A DNA stretch of 64,000 bases from Culex pipiens pallens (lineage: Eukaryota; Arthropoda; Insecta; Diptera; Culicidae): the NCBI RefSeq assembly GCF_016801865.2, contig NC_068939.1, forward strand, positions 154,634,240 to 154,698,239, in the 5' to 3' direction. Position numbers and translations under genes: made by a program. Below are positions 9,134 to 19,285 of this stretch, in pieces. Under the pieces are notes generated by a model. That model did no database searches. It worked only from the letters and a program-made list of their open reading frames with translations, and was not told the DNA's origin. Within the stretch, counting starts at the first letter, position 1. Each line of letters opens with the position of its first letter.

Positions 9134-10694
9134 ATGAACAGTAGATCCAGTAAGTTGACCATCAACGCACCCCAAAACAACCAACCTAATAGCCCTTCCC
9201 ATTCCAGTCCTGCGACGAAGACGACACCGCCGCAACCACAACTACTCGAACCAGGACATCCGGAACGCGATCGCGCTAATCCGCCGGCGCCAGTGCTCGA
9301 TCCGGCAGGCGGCCCAAGCCTACAACATCCCGCGTACGACGCTGACCACGTACTTGAGCCGGCTGCAAAAGTTGGTCGTCGCTGGGACGATGCAACCGCA
9401 CGAGGAGCAAACGCTGCACGACTGGATGACCGACTGCTGCAAGCGGGGCTTCACGGTGCGGAAGCGCTGCGTCGAAGCGGCCGCCGAACTGCTCATGAAA
9501 AAGGGCGGTGGAGGGGTGCGGAAGCAGCCGTTTGGCGATGCTGGTCAGTACGAGGCGTTTCTGAAACGGTGGTTGGCGGTGGACGCGGAGAAGGAGCGCA
9601 AGTTTGTCGGAGCCGTTCCGGATTGGTTCGCGCACATCGAGGATTATCTGGCGGAGACGCACTCGCTGGAGATTATGAACGACTCGAGTCGGGTGTTTCT
9701 GTGCGACGAGTTCAAGTTTAAGGAGCGGATGGACATTCCAAGCAGTATTAAGGACGCGCTGACGGACGCCAATATGCTGTACACGGTGACCGCTGCGGGG
9801 GATGTGCTGCAGCCGTTGATCGTCTACCCGTACAAGGGTGAAATCCCGGACCAGATCGTGAAAGCTGCTCCGAGAAACTGCGCTATCGTACCGCAGCAGC
9901 ACGGCACCGTCACGCCAAAGATTCTGATTGCGTACCTCAAGAAGGTTCTTCAGAAGTACCTCGAACAGTGTCACATCGCAACGCCGGTGATCATGTTCGT
10001 TGACGAATCTCAGATCGACCCAACGATGGAGCTGACCTCTACGTGCAAAAACTTGGGCATCATCCTGCTCGGACTGTCCTGCCAGGTTCTGAAACCAACC
10101 ATCAATCTGTTCCGAGGTCTGGCGAACGGCTGGTCTACCGAGGTGAACAACTGGTGTGCAACGGGCGACGGGCGAACCTTTTCGATCATCGAGTGCGCCC
10201 GGATAATGCAGCTGGTGAACCAACGGTACATTCAGCGAGAGGAGATTTGCCGGGATTTTGGCGACAGTGCGCTGTTTCCGTGGAATCGAGCGGCCGACTA
10301 CCAGGACGAAGAGCAGGAACTGGAGCGGTTTCTGGAGGATTTCGACGACGACGATGACGATGATGAGGACTACACGATGGACGAGGACGCGATGCGGGAG
10401 TACTTGGAGGTAACGAAACCGGCGGAAGCTCCAGTTGAAGAAGCTTCTACGCCGCCGATAGCAGCGGACACGAAGATTTCTCTGAGATATGACGAGTTTG
10501 ATAAACTGCTTGGGAGTGAATTGGCCCAAAAGTTGGACAAAGACTTTGGCTCGGCGACGGCGATGTTTTCCAGCCGGGCAGAGCGAGCCTTGTTTGACAT
10601 CTATCGTAGATTCCGGGAGGCTGCTGGACCGGCTGTGGTTGGGCCGAATCGTAAGAACGCCGTCATCGAGGTGGTGGAGATTATCGACGACTGA
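9134..10694 (+). CDS. Pogo/Jerky-type transposase-derived protein with psq-like HTH
   Basis: Exon 1 (9134-9149), a 58-bp GT-AG intron and exon 2 (9208-10694) give 500 residues. The arginine-rich start leads into a pipsqueak/CENP-B-like helix-turn-helix at about residues 19-55 (NYSNQDIRNAIALIRRRQCS), followed by a second DNA-binding-like segment. A DDE_1-like core then follows: CDEFKF near residue 170 and FVDESQID near 269. The position where pogo transposases carry the third catalytic Asp (QPLD) reads KPTINLFRG here. A run of Asp at about residue 384 precedes a charged tail. No TIRs were seen around it. The reading frame is intact, so I infer a domesticated gene or a well-preserved inactive transposase; a host DNA-binding role is not shown. 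Confidence 0.75.
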
Positions 10695-10762
10695 ACGACG
10701 GGTTTGTAGCAAATCGTAACAATTCTAGTCATTCCATGAACAATTCTTGTCAAAATTGAGTG

Positions 10763-10768
10763 AATAAA
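10763..10768 (+). terminator. Poly(A) signal of the pogo-derived gene
   Basis: AATAAA 69 bp after the stop codon and just before the 5' LTR of the copia-like element. Confidence 0.55.
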
Positions 10769-10830
10769 GTAAGATAAAGCTATGTTACTGCATGCTTCTC
10801 TCCAATGTCTTCAATTTCTAATGTTCTGAA

Positions 10831-10989
10831 TGTTGGGAGGCAACCACCCAACCAGCTCCATGGAGACGATTGTGGTATCGATCAACAGATCGCAGTGTGC
10901 TACTGTGTGCGGTCAACTGTAACTTTTCATTCCTAGTCTGACGATTCTTCAATAAAGACCGTTTTTCTAAAGCTCCTCTGACTTCATCA
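10831..10989 (+). repeat. 5' LTR of the copia-like element
   Basis: 159 bp with TG...CA ends, containing the AATAAA of the R/U5 region (CAATAAAGACC). It matches the 3' LTR base for base as far as I can align. Confidence 0.93.
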
Positions 10990-11003
10990 GGTAATGGGCC
11001 CAG
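10990..11003 (+). promoter_or_regulatory. Primer binding site
   Basis: GGTAATGGGCCCAG directly after the LTR. It resembles the Drosophila copia primer site, which pairs with the anticodon-loop half of initiator tRNA-Met rather than with a tRNA 3' end. Confidence 0.7.
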
Positions 11004-11042
11004 AGTACGCTCAAGAAGTTTGAAGTTTTTCAAGGTTTCAAG

Positions 11043-12824
11043 ATGTCGGAGGAGAAAATTTGGTTGCTGGACGGATCGAATTTCGGCAACTGGAAGTTCC
11101 GGATGGAAGTCCTCCTGGAGGCAAAAGGTTTGCTGGATTGCGTGGCCGAACCGCTGAACCTGGGGGCCTTTGCGGAGCTGCAGTCGGACACGCAGGATCA
11201 GAAGCTGCAGAAGCGGGCGCGTCGGGCGGAACGGGTTGCGAAGGACCGGAGCTGCAGGAATCTCTTGGTCAACCGCATAGCCGAGGATCAGCTGGACCAC
11301 GTGAAGGACGCGCGGACGGCTAAGGAGACATGGGACGCGCTGCGCAACACGTTCGAGCGCGTCGGGATTGCGGGCAAGCTGTTCCTGAAGAAGCGGTTCC
11401 AGGAACTCCGCTTGGCTGAAGGCGGGGATGTCCCGGCGTTCCTTGTCCAGTTTGACAAGTTGCTGCGGGAGCTTAAAGCGGCCGGCGTGAAGATGGAAAA
11501 GGAGGACGTGGTTTGCCAGCTGCTACTGGCGCTTCCCAGGTCATTCAACGCGCTGGTGACGGCGGTTGAAACGATCGAGCCGAAGGACGTGACCCTTGAG
11601 TACATCAAAAAGCGCTTGCTGGACGAACAGGCCAAGCGGAACGGTCAAGATGTTCCAAGTGAAGAGGAGAGCTGTCCTGGTGAGTCGTCGTTCGTCAGCA
11701 GGAGAAGAAGAGCGCTAAAGTGCTTCGGATGTGGTGGGTATGGCCACAAACGAGCGGATTGTCCCGACGGACGGTCGGACGAGATGGAATCGGAAAGAAG
11801 CTGGAGGTCTGGTAAGTCTGGCAGAGCTAACGTGACCAGCGAAAACCAGATTGCGTTTGGCGTTGCTACGGGCAACGTTGCTGATTGGTCGTCGCCTGCT
11901 GTGGGTCGAAAAGTTGAGTGGTTTCTGGATTCTGGAGCGACAAGCCACATGGTGCGGGACAAGTCACTCTTCGAGGAACTGCGGCCGCTGGCTCGGAAGG
12001 TGCATATTGCCGTGGCCAAATCGGGACAGTCGCTGGTGGCGGAATCAGTCGGCACGGTACGAGTTAGGATGTTGGTCAAGGGAAGGTCGCTACAGGCTGT
12101 AGTCAACGATGTGCTCTACGTGCCTGAGCTGCGAAGCAACCTGTTCTCGGTTCGACGGCTCGAGGACGTTGGAATGACCGTGAAGTTCGCTGGTGGGAGA
12201 GTGTCCATTGAAAAGGGAGATCGTATGGTCGGCAGCGGACGTCGATCTGGACAACTATACGCGTTGGACGTTTTCCGGCGTGGTGGTGTTGAAGATGGTG
12301 GAAAACCATCCCGCGAGATCGGAGGCGGGAAACCTGCGGAAGAACAAGCTGAAGACGTTCCAGCTGATAAGCCGCCACGAGACTCCGAGAACGAAGGCAA
12401 AGAGGTACGAATCGCCTGCTCGTCAGGTAGACAGCCCGGTGTAGCGGAGATACTGGAAGCCAAGGACAAGGTGGGACCCACCGGCGCGCTCCCTTCGCAA
12501 CCAGAACGTGACAACTGCTCTGCAGATGTGTCCACGAGGCCTAGCGGACGGGAGCGCAAAATCCTGGGTAAGTTCCTTGCAACCGTAACGAGGCTTGGCG
12601 GAAGTACTGCTGGTGGACGTTTTACAGATTCCACGACGGAGGACCCCAAGGTGATCCAGGCGAGGGATGCTGGCGCAGGTACGAGTGTCGAAAATCCGGA
12701 TCCGTTGGATAAAATGAAGCGGTGCGGTCACAAGACAGAGGTGCCAAAGCTGCCAAAGGAAACTAGAAGCTTTAAATGGATGTTCAAGATCAAACGTAGT
12801 GCGAAAGAGGATAGGAAGCACTGA
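11043..12824 (+). CDS. Copia gag-protease polyprotein, lacking integrase and RT
   Basis: 593 residues, uninterrupted. The first ~190 residues are the copia-type gag (WLLDGSNFGNWKFRMEVLL at the start), followed by a CCHC knuckle CFGCGGYGHKRADC near residue 230. The aspartic protease begins with WFLDSGATSHM near residue 295 and has a matching C-terminal part NDVLYVPELRSNLFSV. After about residue 400 the sequence is charged and low-complexity, and it ends in SFKWMFKIKRSAKEDRK, which resembles the start of a copia reverse transcriptase (WVFKIKR). The ORF therefore looks like an in-frame fusion across a deletion that removed integrase and most of RT. The protein could supply capsids but not copy or integrate DNA. 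Confidence 0.87.
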   Translation: MSEEKIWLLDGSNFGNWKFRMEVLLEAKGLLDCVAEPLNLGAFAELQSDTQDQKLQKRARRAERVAKDRSCRNLLVNRIAEDQLDHVKDARTAKETWDALRNTFERVGIAGKLFLKKRFQELRLAEGGDVPAFLVQFDKLLRELKAAGVKMEKEDVVCQLLLALPRSFNALVTAVETIEPKDVTLEYIKKRLLDEQAKRNGQDVPSEEESCPGESSFVSRRRRALKCFGCGGYGHKRADCPDGRSDEMESERSWRSGKSGRANVTSENQIAFGVATGNVADWSSPAVGRKVEWFLDSGATSHMVRDKSLFEELRPLARKVHIAVAKSGQSLVAESVGTVRVRMLVKGRSLQAVVNDVLYVPELRSNLFSVRRLEDVGMTVKFAGGRVSIEKGDRMVGSGRRSGQLYALDVFRRGGVEDGGKPSREIGGGKPAEEQAEDVPADKPPRDSENEGKEVRIACSSGRQPGVAEILEAKDKVGPTGALPSQPERDNCSADVSTRPSGRERKILGKFLATVTRLGGSTAGGRFTDSTTEDPKVIQARDAGAGTSVENPDPLDKMKRCGHKTEVPKLPKETRSFKWMFKIKRSAKEDRKH

Positions 12825-12857
12825 CGTTCAAGCTAAGATTGTGTGTTTGAGAGGGAG

Positions 12858-13016
12858 TGTTGGGAGGCAACCACCCAACCAGCTCCATGGAGACGATTGT
12901 GGTATCGATCAACAGATCGCAGTGTGCTACTGTGTGCGGTCAACTGTAACTTTTCATTCCTAGTCTGACGATTCTTCAATAAAGACCGTTTTTCTAAAGC
13001 TCCTCTGACTTCATCA
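12858..13016 (+). repeat. 3' LTR of the copia-like element
   Basis: 159 bp, same sequence as the 5' LTR, preceded by the polypurine tract and followed by the CTGAA duplication. Confidence 0.93.
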
Positions 13017-13021
13017 CTGAA

Positions 13022-14270
13022 TTCAGATCCTGGGCAGAGGTCGCACGGCTTATCCAGTTTCATTTTGTTGAGTTTCGTTCCGTGGTGACAAACTTGGGCC
13101 GGCCCACCTGAGCCTCTCGATCTTCGCCTGGGTGGCGATGATCAGTTCGTGGTTCATGCGTCGTCGCCACATTCCGTCAGACACCATCAGCACTCCACCG
13201 TAGATCGTTCGTAGCACCTTCCGTTCGAAAACTCCAAGGGCACGTTCGTCCTCCTGCCGCATCGTCCAGGTCTCGTGGCCATAGAGGACTACCGGTCTAA
13301 TCAGTGTTTTGTACATCGTCAGCATCGATCCGATGTGAGGGTCTTCCGTAATCCTAAGTACGCACGATTCCCAGCAAAAATACGAGTCCGGATCTTTTTG
13401 CTGGTGTCATTGTCGGCGGTTGCCAGCGATCCCAAGTACACGAACGCGCTCACCTCCTCCAACTGAGAGGAGGGGAGACTTGAGGGGACGACTTCCTTCG
13501 AACCCCTTTCCCCTCATGTACTTCTTCTTCGTCGTATTCATGCCAAGTCCTACATGCCTTGCTTGTACCTTGAGTCGGGTGTAATCATCTTTCACCGTTT
13601 CCTGGTTTCTTGCCACAATATCTATGTCATCGGCAAAAGCAAGCAGCTGTTAGGACTTGTTCAAAATCGTGCCACTCGTGTCAATGCCCGCCCTTCGAAT
13701 AATGCCCTCAAGGGCGACGTTGAATAGCGCACAGAATAAGCCATCACCTTGCCGCAGCCCTCGGCGTGATACTAAGGGTTCCGCTAATTCCCCCAATACA
13801 CGCACGTGACACATCACACCATCCAAGATAGCCTTGATCAGCCGAGTCAGTTTATCCGGGAATCTGTTCTGCTCGCCGTCGTCTGTATCAAAGGGAGCCT
13901 TAAAATCGATGAAGATGTGATGTGTAGGCACGTTGTACTCACGACATTTCTCGAGGATCTGTCGGAGATAAAATATTTGGTCCGTGGTGAAGGCGCTCCA
14001 GTGAAGCCGGGCTCCACGAACTCCATTGCATGGGGTGACAGCTGACGGCAGAGGACCTGGGAGAGGATTTTGTAGGCCACGTTGATAAGCGTGATGCCAC
14101 GGTAGTTGCCGCAGTCCAGCTTATCGCCCTTTTGGTGGCCATCCATTCCTCTGGTAGCTTCTCCTCCTCCCAGATCTTGGAAATCACACAGTGAAGCGCC
14201 CTCGCCAGTTTCTCTCCTCCATATTTGAAGAGCTCACCGGGTAACCGATCCTTGCCGGCAGCTCTGTCAC
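13022..14270 (-). pseudogene. RTE-like reverse transcriptase relic
   Basis: Minus-strand remains of a non-LTR RT in several frames. 14146-13847 gives DKLDCGNYRGITLINVAYKI; 13931-13650 gives THHIFIDFKAPFDTDD and GLRQGDGLFCALFNVALEGI; 13325-13050 gives MYKTLIRPVVLYGHETWTM with FERKVLRTIYG. The order and motifs match the RT and C-terminal part of RTE-type elements. The FADD box is not in an open frame and there are at least two frameshifts. It is 5' truncated (no endonuclease). A related pre-RT fragment lies at 50225-50690. Confidence 0.75.
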
Positions 14271-14290
14271 AGAGTAATCCAGAGAGAACC

Positions 14291-14368
14291 AGGGAGTAGA
14301 CGATCTGTCAAACTCCATACAGTGAGAGCAGGGAGTAGACGATCTGTCAAACTCCATACAGTGAGAGC
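14291..14368. repeat. 39-bp tandem duplication
   Basis: Two adjacent copies of a 39-bp unit beginning AGGGAGTAGACGATCTGTC. They are identical by eye. They lie just beyond the RTE-like relic. Confidence 0.85.
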
Positions 14369-14656
14369 CAACCTCTCATCTTTTGGTACTTTGACATGTT
14401 TTGGTACTTTGGCAAGTGAGAAGTGCCAATTTTGGTACTGATGAATTGCCCTAATATCGCACAACTTGCATTTCGTTCGGGTAAAATGACAGTTATCAAT
14501 CTTACGTATTTATAGAAATTTAATTACTAAGTGGTTTTTATTCATATTTATTTGTCGTTTTCTTTATGAAACAAACAGAATTGCAGTTTTTTGATACTTT
14601 TATATCATTTTTATTTATACCGCCGCCGATCTGCTGACCTCACGATGCTTAGAGTC
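14369..14656. other. Intergenic stretch left of the CR1-like element
   Basis: No open frame or RNA gene seen. It contains three copies of the short phrase TTTTGGTACT and then AT-rich DNA leading to the left target duplication of the CR1-like element. Confidence 0.4.
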
Positions 14657-15583
14657 AACCCAGCGCAGTTTTCTGAAGGGATGTTCCAAAGTGAGTAAAC
14701 AGTTGGTGGTATCGTTACAAATCGACCGTGCTCTGCTAGTTTTTATCCGCGTTGGACTCTTTAACTAGTCTAGAACGAAGCATTAGTGAGTGCTACAGCT
14801 GTGAATAGTGAAGGTTGAGCCTGACTTTTTAAATCGACCCGCAAAACGGAACAAATTAAGTCCGCTTTGGCACGCTGTATTCGGTTGACCCTTCAGCAAC
14901 ATCTCGCTCGGTACGGTTTATAGTCTTTTTCGTACGACCCTCTGAAGTTACGACTGACAACTAACAAACACAGTTGTCGTCTGTCTCGCTACTGCTATGA
15001 TGGCTGGCCAAAATAAAAACAAACCTGGGGGAAAAAACAGTTCGACCAAGCGATCCAGAGAAGACATCAGCATTTCCGACGAGGTGGAATCTTTAAGCGA
15101 CCTGTGGACCAACATGAGAATGCTGCTCTCCGACAACAGTTCCCGACTTGAATCGAAAATCGATGCTTGCAAAGCTAGCATTTTTTTTTTTTTTTCTCAT
15201 AAAATTATTTTTATTAGGTCCTTTTCGGTACTGGGACCTGGTTAGGACCGAGTCGGCTTTTGTAATTACATTTGACTTAATAATTACAGAGGATCTTGTG
15301 TGTAAATGTTAGTGGGAGGGGAGCCGATTACCCGCGGCCTACTCGGGGTTAGTAGGGAAGGGATTGATGTTAAAGACAAGGCGTGGGAAGGGAAGGGGGA
15401 TTGTGTAGGGGTCTTGGTTGGCTCTGCTGGCCTTTGCGTTTTGTCCTCAGCCGCAACTCGGTGTCCAGCTGCTGGGGCGTTCTTGCTTTGCTTCCGGTGC
15501 AACCAGAAACGACGGCTTTGTGCGAAGGCGAGTTATACTAACAGAAGGAAAACTAACTGAAGGAAAACTAACTGAAAGAAAAA

Positions 15584-18500
15584 CTAAATAGATATATTGG
15601 AATCTAAGAGGAACTGATAGATCGGATAGAGAACATCAAGGTCTAGTTGAGATAACGCGTCTCGCATCGGAATTTCTGGTGGTCTTCCTCGGGCCCTGAG
15701 GGTAACTTTCAACTTAATTCTGTGAGCCTGGTGATCTGGACACGCCCATACGAGATGGTCGATGTCCTGATAACCCTGCCCACAGTCGCATAAGTTCGTA
15801 TCACTCATGTTGATACGGTACAGATGAGCCTTGGACGAGTAATGGTTCGACATAAGGCGGGACATCGTTCTGATGAATCCACGCGTCAAGTCCATTCCCT
15901 TGAACCAGGCTTTTCTTTGCACCTTAGGTCGTATGGAATACATCCAACGTCCCTTGGTGTCGCCGTCCCATTGTGTTTGCCAATCCAGAAGCGCACGCTG
16001 CCTCGGAAAACCGTAGCATTCTTGTAGGCTAATTGGCCTTTCAAAAATGTCTCCACTCTCAGCACCCTTCTTGGCGAGCAAGTCCGCTTTCTCATTACCC
16101 GGAATCGAGCAATGAGCGCGGACCCATACCACCGTGATGCTGAAGGACTGAGCCGCCAGGTTGTTTAAAGTCTTGCGTATTTCCGTGAGGAAAAACGTAG
16201 ACTCCCTGGTCGGCTTCAGAGTCCGGATAGCCTCAACAGAGCTAAAGCTATCGGTGAAGATGAAGTAGTGGTCAGGTGGCATGGTCTCGATGATTCGCAT
16301 TGCGCAGTAAACCGCGGCTAACTCTGCGACATAAACCGAACTCGGGTCCTTCAGCTTAAAGAACAGCTGATAAGATTCATGATAAACACCGAAGCCCGTA
16401 CAGCCGTCGAGCTTGGAGCCATCGGTGAAGAATCTGTTGTTTGGAGGAACATGGTTGTACTTTGATGCGAAGATCGACGGTACAACTCCCCGCAGAAGAT
16501 GGTTTGGGATACCGCGAGTATCGGCTTTCATGGACGTGTCGAAGCCAATCAGGGTGCTGCTGGTTAACGCAGGCGTGCGCTGTACCGTTGTGCTCGGGCT
16601 CCACTCCCACGATGACATAAAGTCATAATATAGAAGCATGCGCCGAGACTCAACGTGAAGGTTCAGCAACGTTTCAAAATTGTCAATTACCAGTTTATTC
16701 CTGTAATCACACCGGATCAGGAACCGGTAAGACAGTTCGTAGTAACGAGTTCGCAGAGGCAACACTCCCGCCAAGACCTCGAGGGTCATGTTGTGAGTTG
16801 AGTGCATGCATCCCAAGACAATGCGAAGACTTCGGTACTGTATCCGCTGGAGAACCAACAAGCGTGATTTTGCAGCTGTTTGGAAGCAGAAACTGCCATA
16901 TTCCAGCACCGAGAGTATCGTTGTCTTGTACAGTCGAAGCATGTCAGAAGGATGAGCACCCCACCGGTTGCCAGAGACACTGCGCAGAAAATTAGTTCTT
17001 TGCAGGCACTTTTGTTTCAGGTAGTTAATGTGCTTCCCCCATGTTCCCTTCTGATCAAAGATGGTACCCATGTACATGAAGTGGTCCGACTGCTCGATAG
17101 TCTTTCCCGAGAGAGAAAGATTGAGCTGCGGCGGTTCATGCTTCCCCGTAAAAACGACCAGTTCCGTCTTCTCCGGAGAGAATTCAATACCCTTTCCAAC
17201 TGCCCAATGGGCCAAGTTGTTCAGAGTATCTTGCAAGGGTTCTAGCAGATCGACTTCTTTCTTGGCAGCGATTGAAACCACTGCGTCATCTGCGTACTGT
17301 ATAAGGGTGCAGTCTCCGGTCAAGCAATCATCGATGTCGCTGACGTAGAAGTTATACATGGATGGACTAAGGCGTGAGCCTTGTGCCAAACCCATGTAAC
17401 TTATCCGGGTGATTGCCAGATCACCTTGCACAAAGTGCATGTGTTTTTCTGACAACAGGTTGATGAGGAAGTTGCACATCGTCGGATTGAGACCGCTCCG
17501 CCGCAGCTTTACTCCCAACACATCGATGGAGACTGAATCGAATGCACCCTTGATGTCTAGGAAGACAGAAGCCATTTGCTGTTTTTTACCACGGGCTATG
17601 TCGATTCCTGTGGCCAGCAAGGCTAGACAGTCGCTTGTTCCCTTGCCTCTCCGGAAGCCATACTGCGTGTCTGACAGCAAGTGCTCTCGTTCCATCCATG
17701 GTTCGAGGCGGTCGAGGATCATCTTCTCCAGCAACTTGCGTAGACACGACAGCAAGCTGATTGGACGATACGAGTTGTGGTCGGACGCCGGCTTACCGGG
17801 CTTTTGAATGGCAACCACCCGGACCTGTCGCCATTCGTGTGGAATTACGTTCTGCTCCACCAACGTGTTGAACAGATTCAACAGACGCTGCTTGGCGACG
17901 TCCGGAAGATTCTTCAGCAAGCTGAACTTGATCTTGTCCGGACCAGGAGCAGTGTTGTTGCCCGTCAATAGTGCTATGGAGAGCTCTACCATCGAGAAGG
18001 GGGGATTAGAATCGCTCCCATCAACAACGTCGAATGATGGTTGTGTCGGCACCGAGTCCGGGCACACCTTCTTGGCGAAATCCAATATCCACTTGTCCGA
18101 TTTTTCCACACTCTCGTTCGGAACGGAACCTCTACGCATGGCCCTCGCAACGCGCCACAGAGTGCTCATGGACGTATCTGCTGGTAGTCCTTCAACGAAC
18201 TCCCGCCAGTACATTCGCTTCTTCCGCTTCAGAGTATTACTGTACCTGCGATCAAGAGCTCTGTACTTTTGGAAGTTCGCTCGGATTCCACACTTGCAGA
18301 AGTCCACATAAGCTTCAGACCTGGCCGCCGAGAGATCCGTACACTCCTTGTCCCACCAGGGAAGTGGAGGGCGCGTTCGGATGTACGGTCCCGGGACGGG
18401 TTTCGTCTGAGCTTGTATCGCACTGTCATAGATCAAATTAGCCAGAAACGCATATTCTTCAAGCGGTGCCAACCCTGCTCGCAACTCAACTCCAATGGAG

Positions 18501-19285
18501 ACTGCCTCCGCGTACTGTTTCCAGTCGATATTTCGCGTCAGATCGTAAGGCATCTCCACCGTTGTCGATTGCTGTGGGCCATGGCTAACCAGAATAGCGA
18601 TCGGCAAATGATCACTGCCACGAGGATCTTGAAGCACGTTCCAGTCACAGAGAACTGCCAGACTGTTGGAACAGAGCGACAAGTCGATGGCACTCGCCTT
18701 CGTGCCGGACGTGGTTGGCGTTGGTGGTGTTGCAATCCGCGTAACTTGCTTGTCCCTATTTAGGAGGGTCATCTGGAAGTCGTCGCACAGTTCATGAATC
18801 AGATATGCTTGAGGGTCTGTCTTGTGACTTCCCCACTCGGTGCTGTGAAGATTAAAGTCACCCAGAACCAACCGCGGTGCCTGCAACAGCTCAAGCATAC
18901 CCCACAACTTTTGTCGAGTTAACGACACCTGTGGGGGAACGTAGACGGACACAATGCAAATGTCCAGTCCTCTGATCCTGGCCTGTACTGCGACTGCTTC
19001 GATTCCTCCTAGATTCGGGAGCGTGACCTTTCTAAAAGTGTGGCATTTCCTGACCCCAATCAGTACGCCTCCACCTCTATTTGGTCCTGCCCTGCTCTCT
19101 GTGATGATGTTGTACCCCCGGAAAGCTGGCGTCTCATCTCCGATAAGAAACGTTTCGCTCAGCGCAAACACATCACAGTCCCGTTCGAATGCGAATTGTT
19201 GAAAATCGTTTAACTTGGGGGTTAAACTTCTACAATTCCATTGTAGAAAGGAGATGCCGTTTTTCGTTTTTGGTGTATTACCCAT
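15584..19285 (-). CDS. I-like ORF2: endonuclease, reverse transcriptase, RNase H
   Basis: 1,233 residues from ATG at 19285 (MGNTPKTKNG); longer readings upstream lack an ATG. Domains in order: APE endonuclease (about residues 10-230, with LQWNCRS, SETFL, GDFNLHSTEWGS and GSDHLPIAI), a linker, reverse transcriptase (about 430-720, with SYRPISLLSCLRKLLEKMI, FLDIKGAFDSV, AQGSRLSPSMYNFYVSDI and YADD), RNase H (about 930-1065, acidic residues in FTDGSKLDG, YVAELAAV, FTDSFSS and NEKADLLAKKGA), and a C-terminal zinc-knuckle-like CDCGQGYQDIDHLVWACPDH. All catalytic residues are present. It would nick target DNA, copy element RNA by target-primed reverse transcription and degrade the RNA strand. Confidence 0.93.
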   Translation of the reverse strand: MGNTPKTKNGISFLQWNCRSLTPKLNDFQQFAFERDCDVFALSETFLIGDETPAFRGYNIITESRAGPNRGGGVLIGVRKCHTFRKVTLPNLGGIEAVAVQARIRGLDICIVSVYVPPQVSLTRQKLWGMLELLQAPRLVLGDFNLHSTEWGSHKTDPQAYLIHELCDDFQMTLLNRDKQVTRIATPPTPTTSGTKASAIDLSLCSNSLAVLCDWNVLQDPRGSDHLPIAILVSHGPQQSTTVEMPYDLTRNIDWKQYAEAVSIGVELRAGLAPLEEYAFLANLIYDSAIQAQTKPVPGPYIRTRPPLPWWDKECTDLSAARSEAYVDFCKCGIRANFQKYRALDRRYSNTLKRKKRMYWREFVEGLPADTSMSTLWRVARAMRRGSVPNESVEKSDKWILDFAKKVCPDSVPTQPSFDVVDGSDSNPPFSMVELSIALLTGNNTAPGPDKIKFSLLKNLPDVAKQRLLNLFNTLVEQNVIPHEWRQVRVVAIQKPGKPASDHNSYRPISLLSCLRKLLEKMILDRLEPWMEREHLLSDTQYGFRRGKGTSDCLALLATGIDIARGKKQQMASVFLDIKGAFDSVSIDVLGVKLRRSGLNPTMCNFLINLLSEKHMHFVQGDLAITRISYMGLAQGSRLSPSMYNFYVSDIDDCLTGDCTLIQYADDAVVSIAAKKEVDLLEPLQDTLNNLAHWAVGKGIEFSPEKTELVVFTGKHEPPQLNLSLSGKTIEQSDHFMYMGTIFDQKGTWGKHINYLKQKCLQRTNFLRSVSGNRWGAHPSDMLRLYKTTILSVLEYGSFCFQTAAKSRLLVLQRIQYRSLRIVLGCMHSTHNMTLEVLAGVLPLRTRYYELSYRFLIRCDYRNKLVIDNFETLLNLHVESRRMLLYYDFMSSWEWSPSTTVQRTPALTSSTLIGFDTSMKADTRGIPNHLLRGVVPSIFASKYNHVPPNNRFFTDGSKLDGCTGFGVYHESYQLFFKLKDPSSVYVAELAAVYCAMRIIETMPPDHYFIFTDSFSSVEAIRTLKPTRESTFFLTEIRKTLNNLAAQSFSITVVWVRAHCSIPGNEKADLLAKKGAESGDIFERPISLQECYGFPRQRALLDWQTQWDGDTKGRWMYSIRPKVQRKAWFKGMDLTRGFIRTMSRLMSNHYSSKAHLYRINMSDTNLCDCGQGYQDIDHLVWACPDHQAHRIKLKVTLRARGRPPEIPMRDALSQLDLDVLYPIYQFLLDSNISI

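Larger units (their letters stand above)
10831..13016 (+). mobile_element. Non-autonomous copia-type LTR retrotransposon
   Basis: Two 159-bp LTRs, TGTTGG...CATCA, with no difference found by eye. They are flanked by the 5-bp duplication CTGAA (10826-10830 and 13017-13021). A primer site matching an initiator-tRNA-Met half molecule follows the 5' LTR, and a purine tract (GAGAGGGAG) precedes the 3' LTR. The 1.87-kb interior encodes one intact frame with gag and protease only; integrase, reverse transcriptase and RNase H are missing. Such an element would need proteins in trans. Identical LTRs suggest a very recent insertion. Confidence 0.93.

Noticed and set aside
9276..10712. 478-codon minus-strand frame opposite the pogo-like gene
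   Set aside because: Shadow of GC-rich codons on the opposite strand; the plus strand carries the HTH and DDE-like motifs, intron and poly(A) signal.
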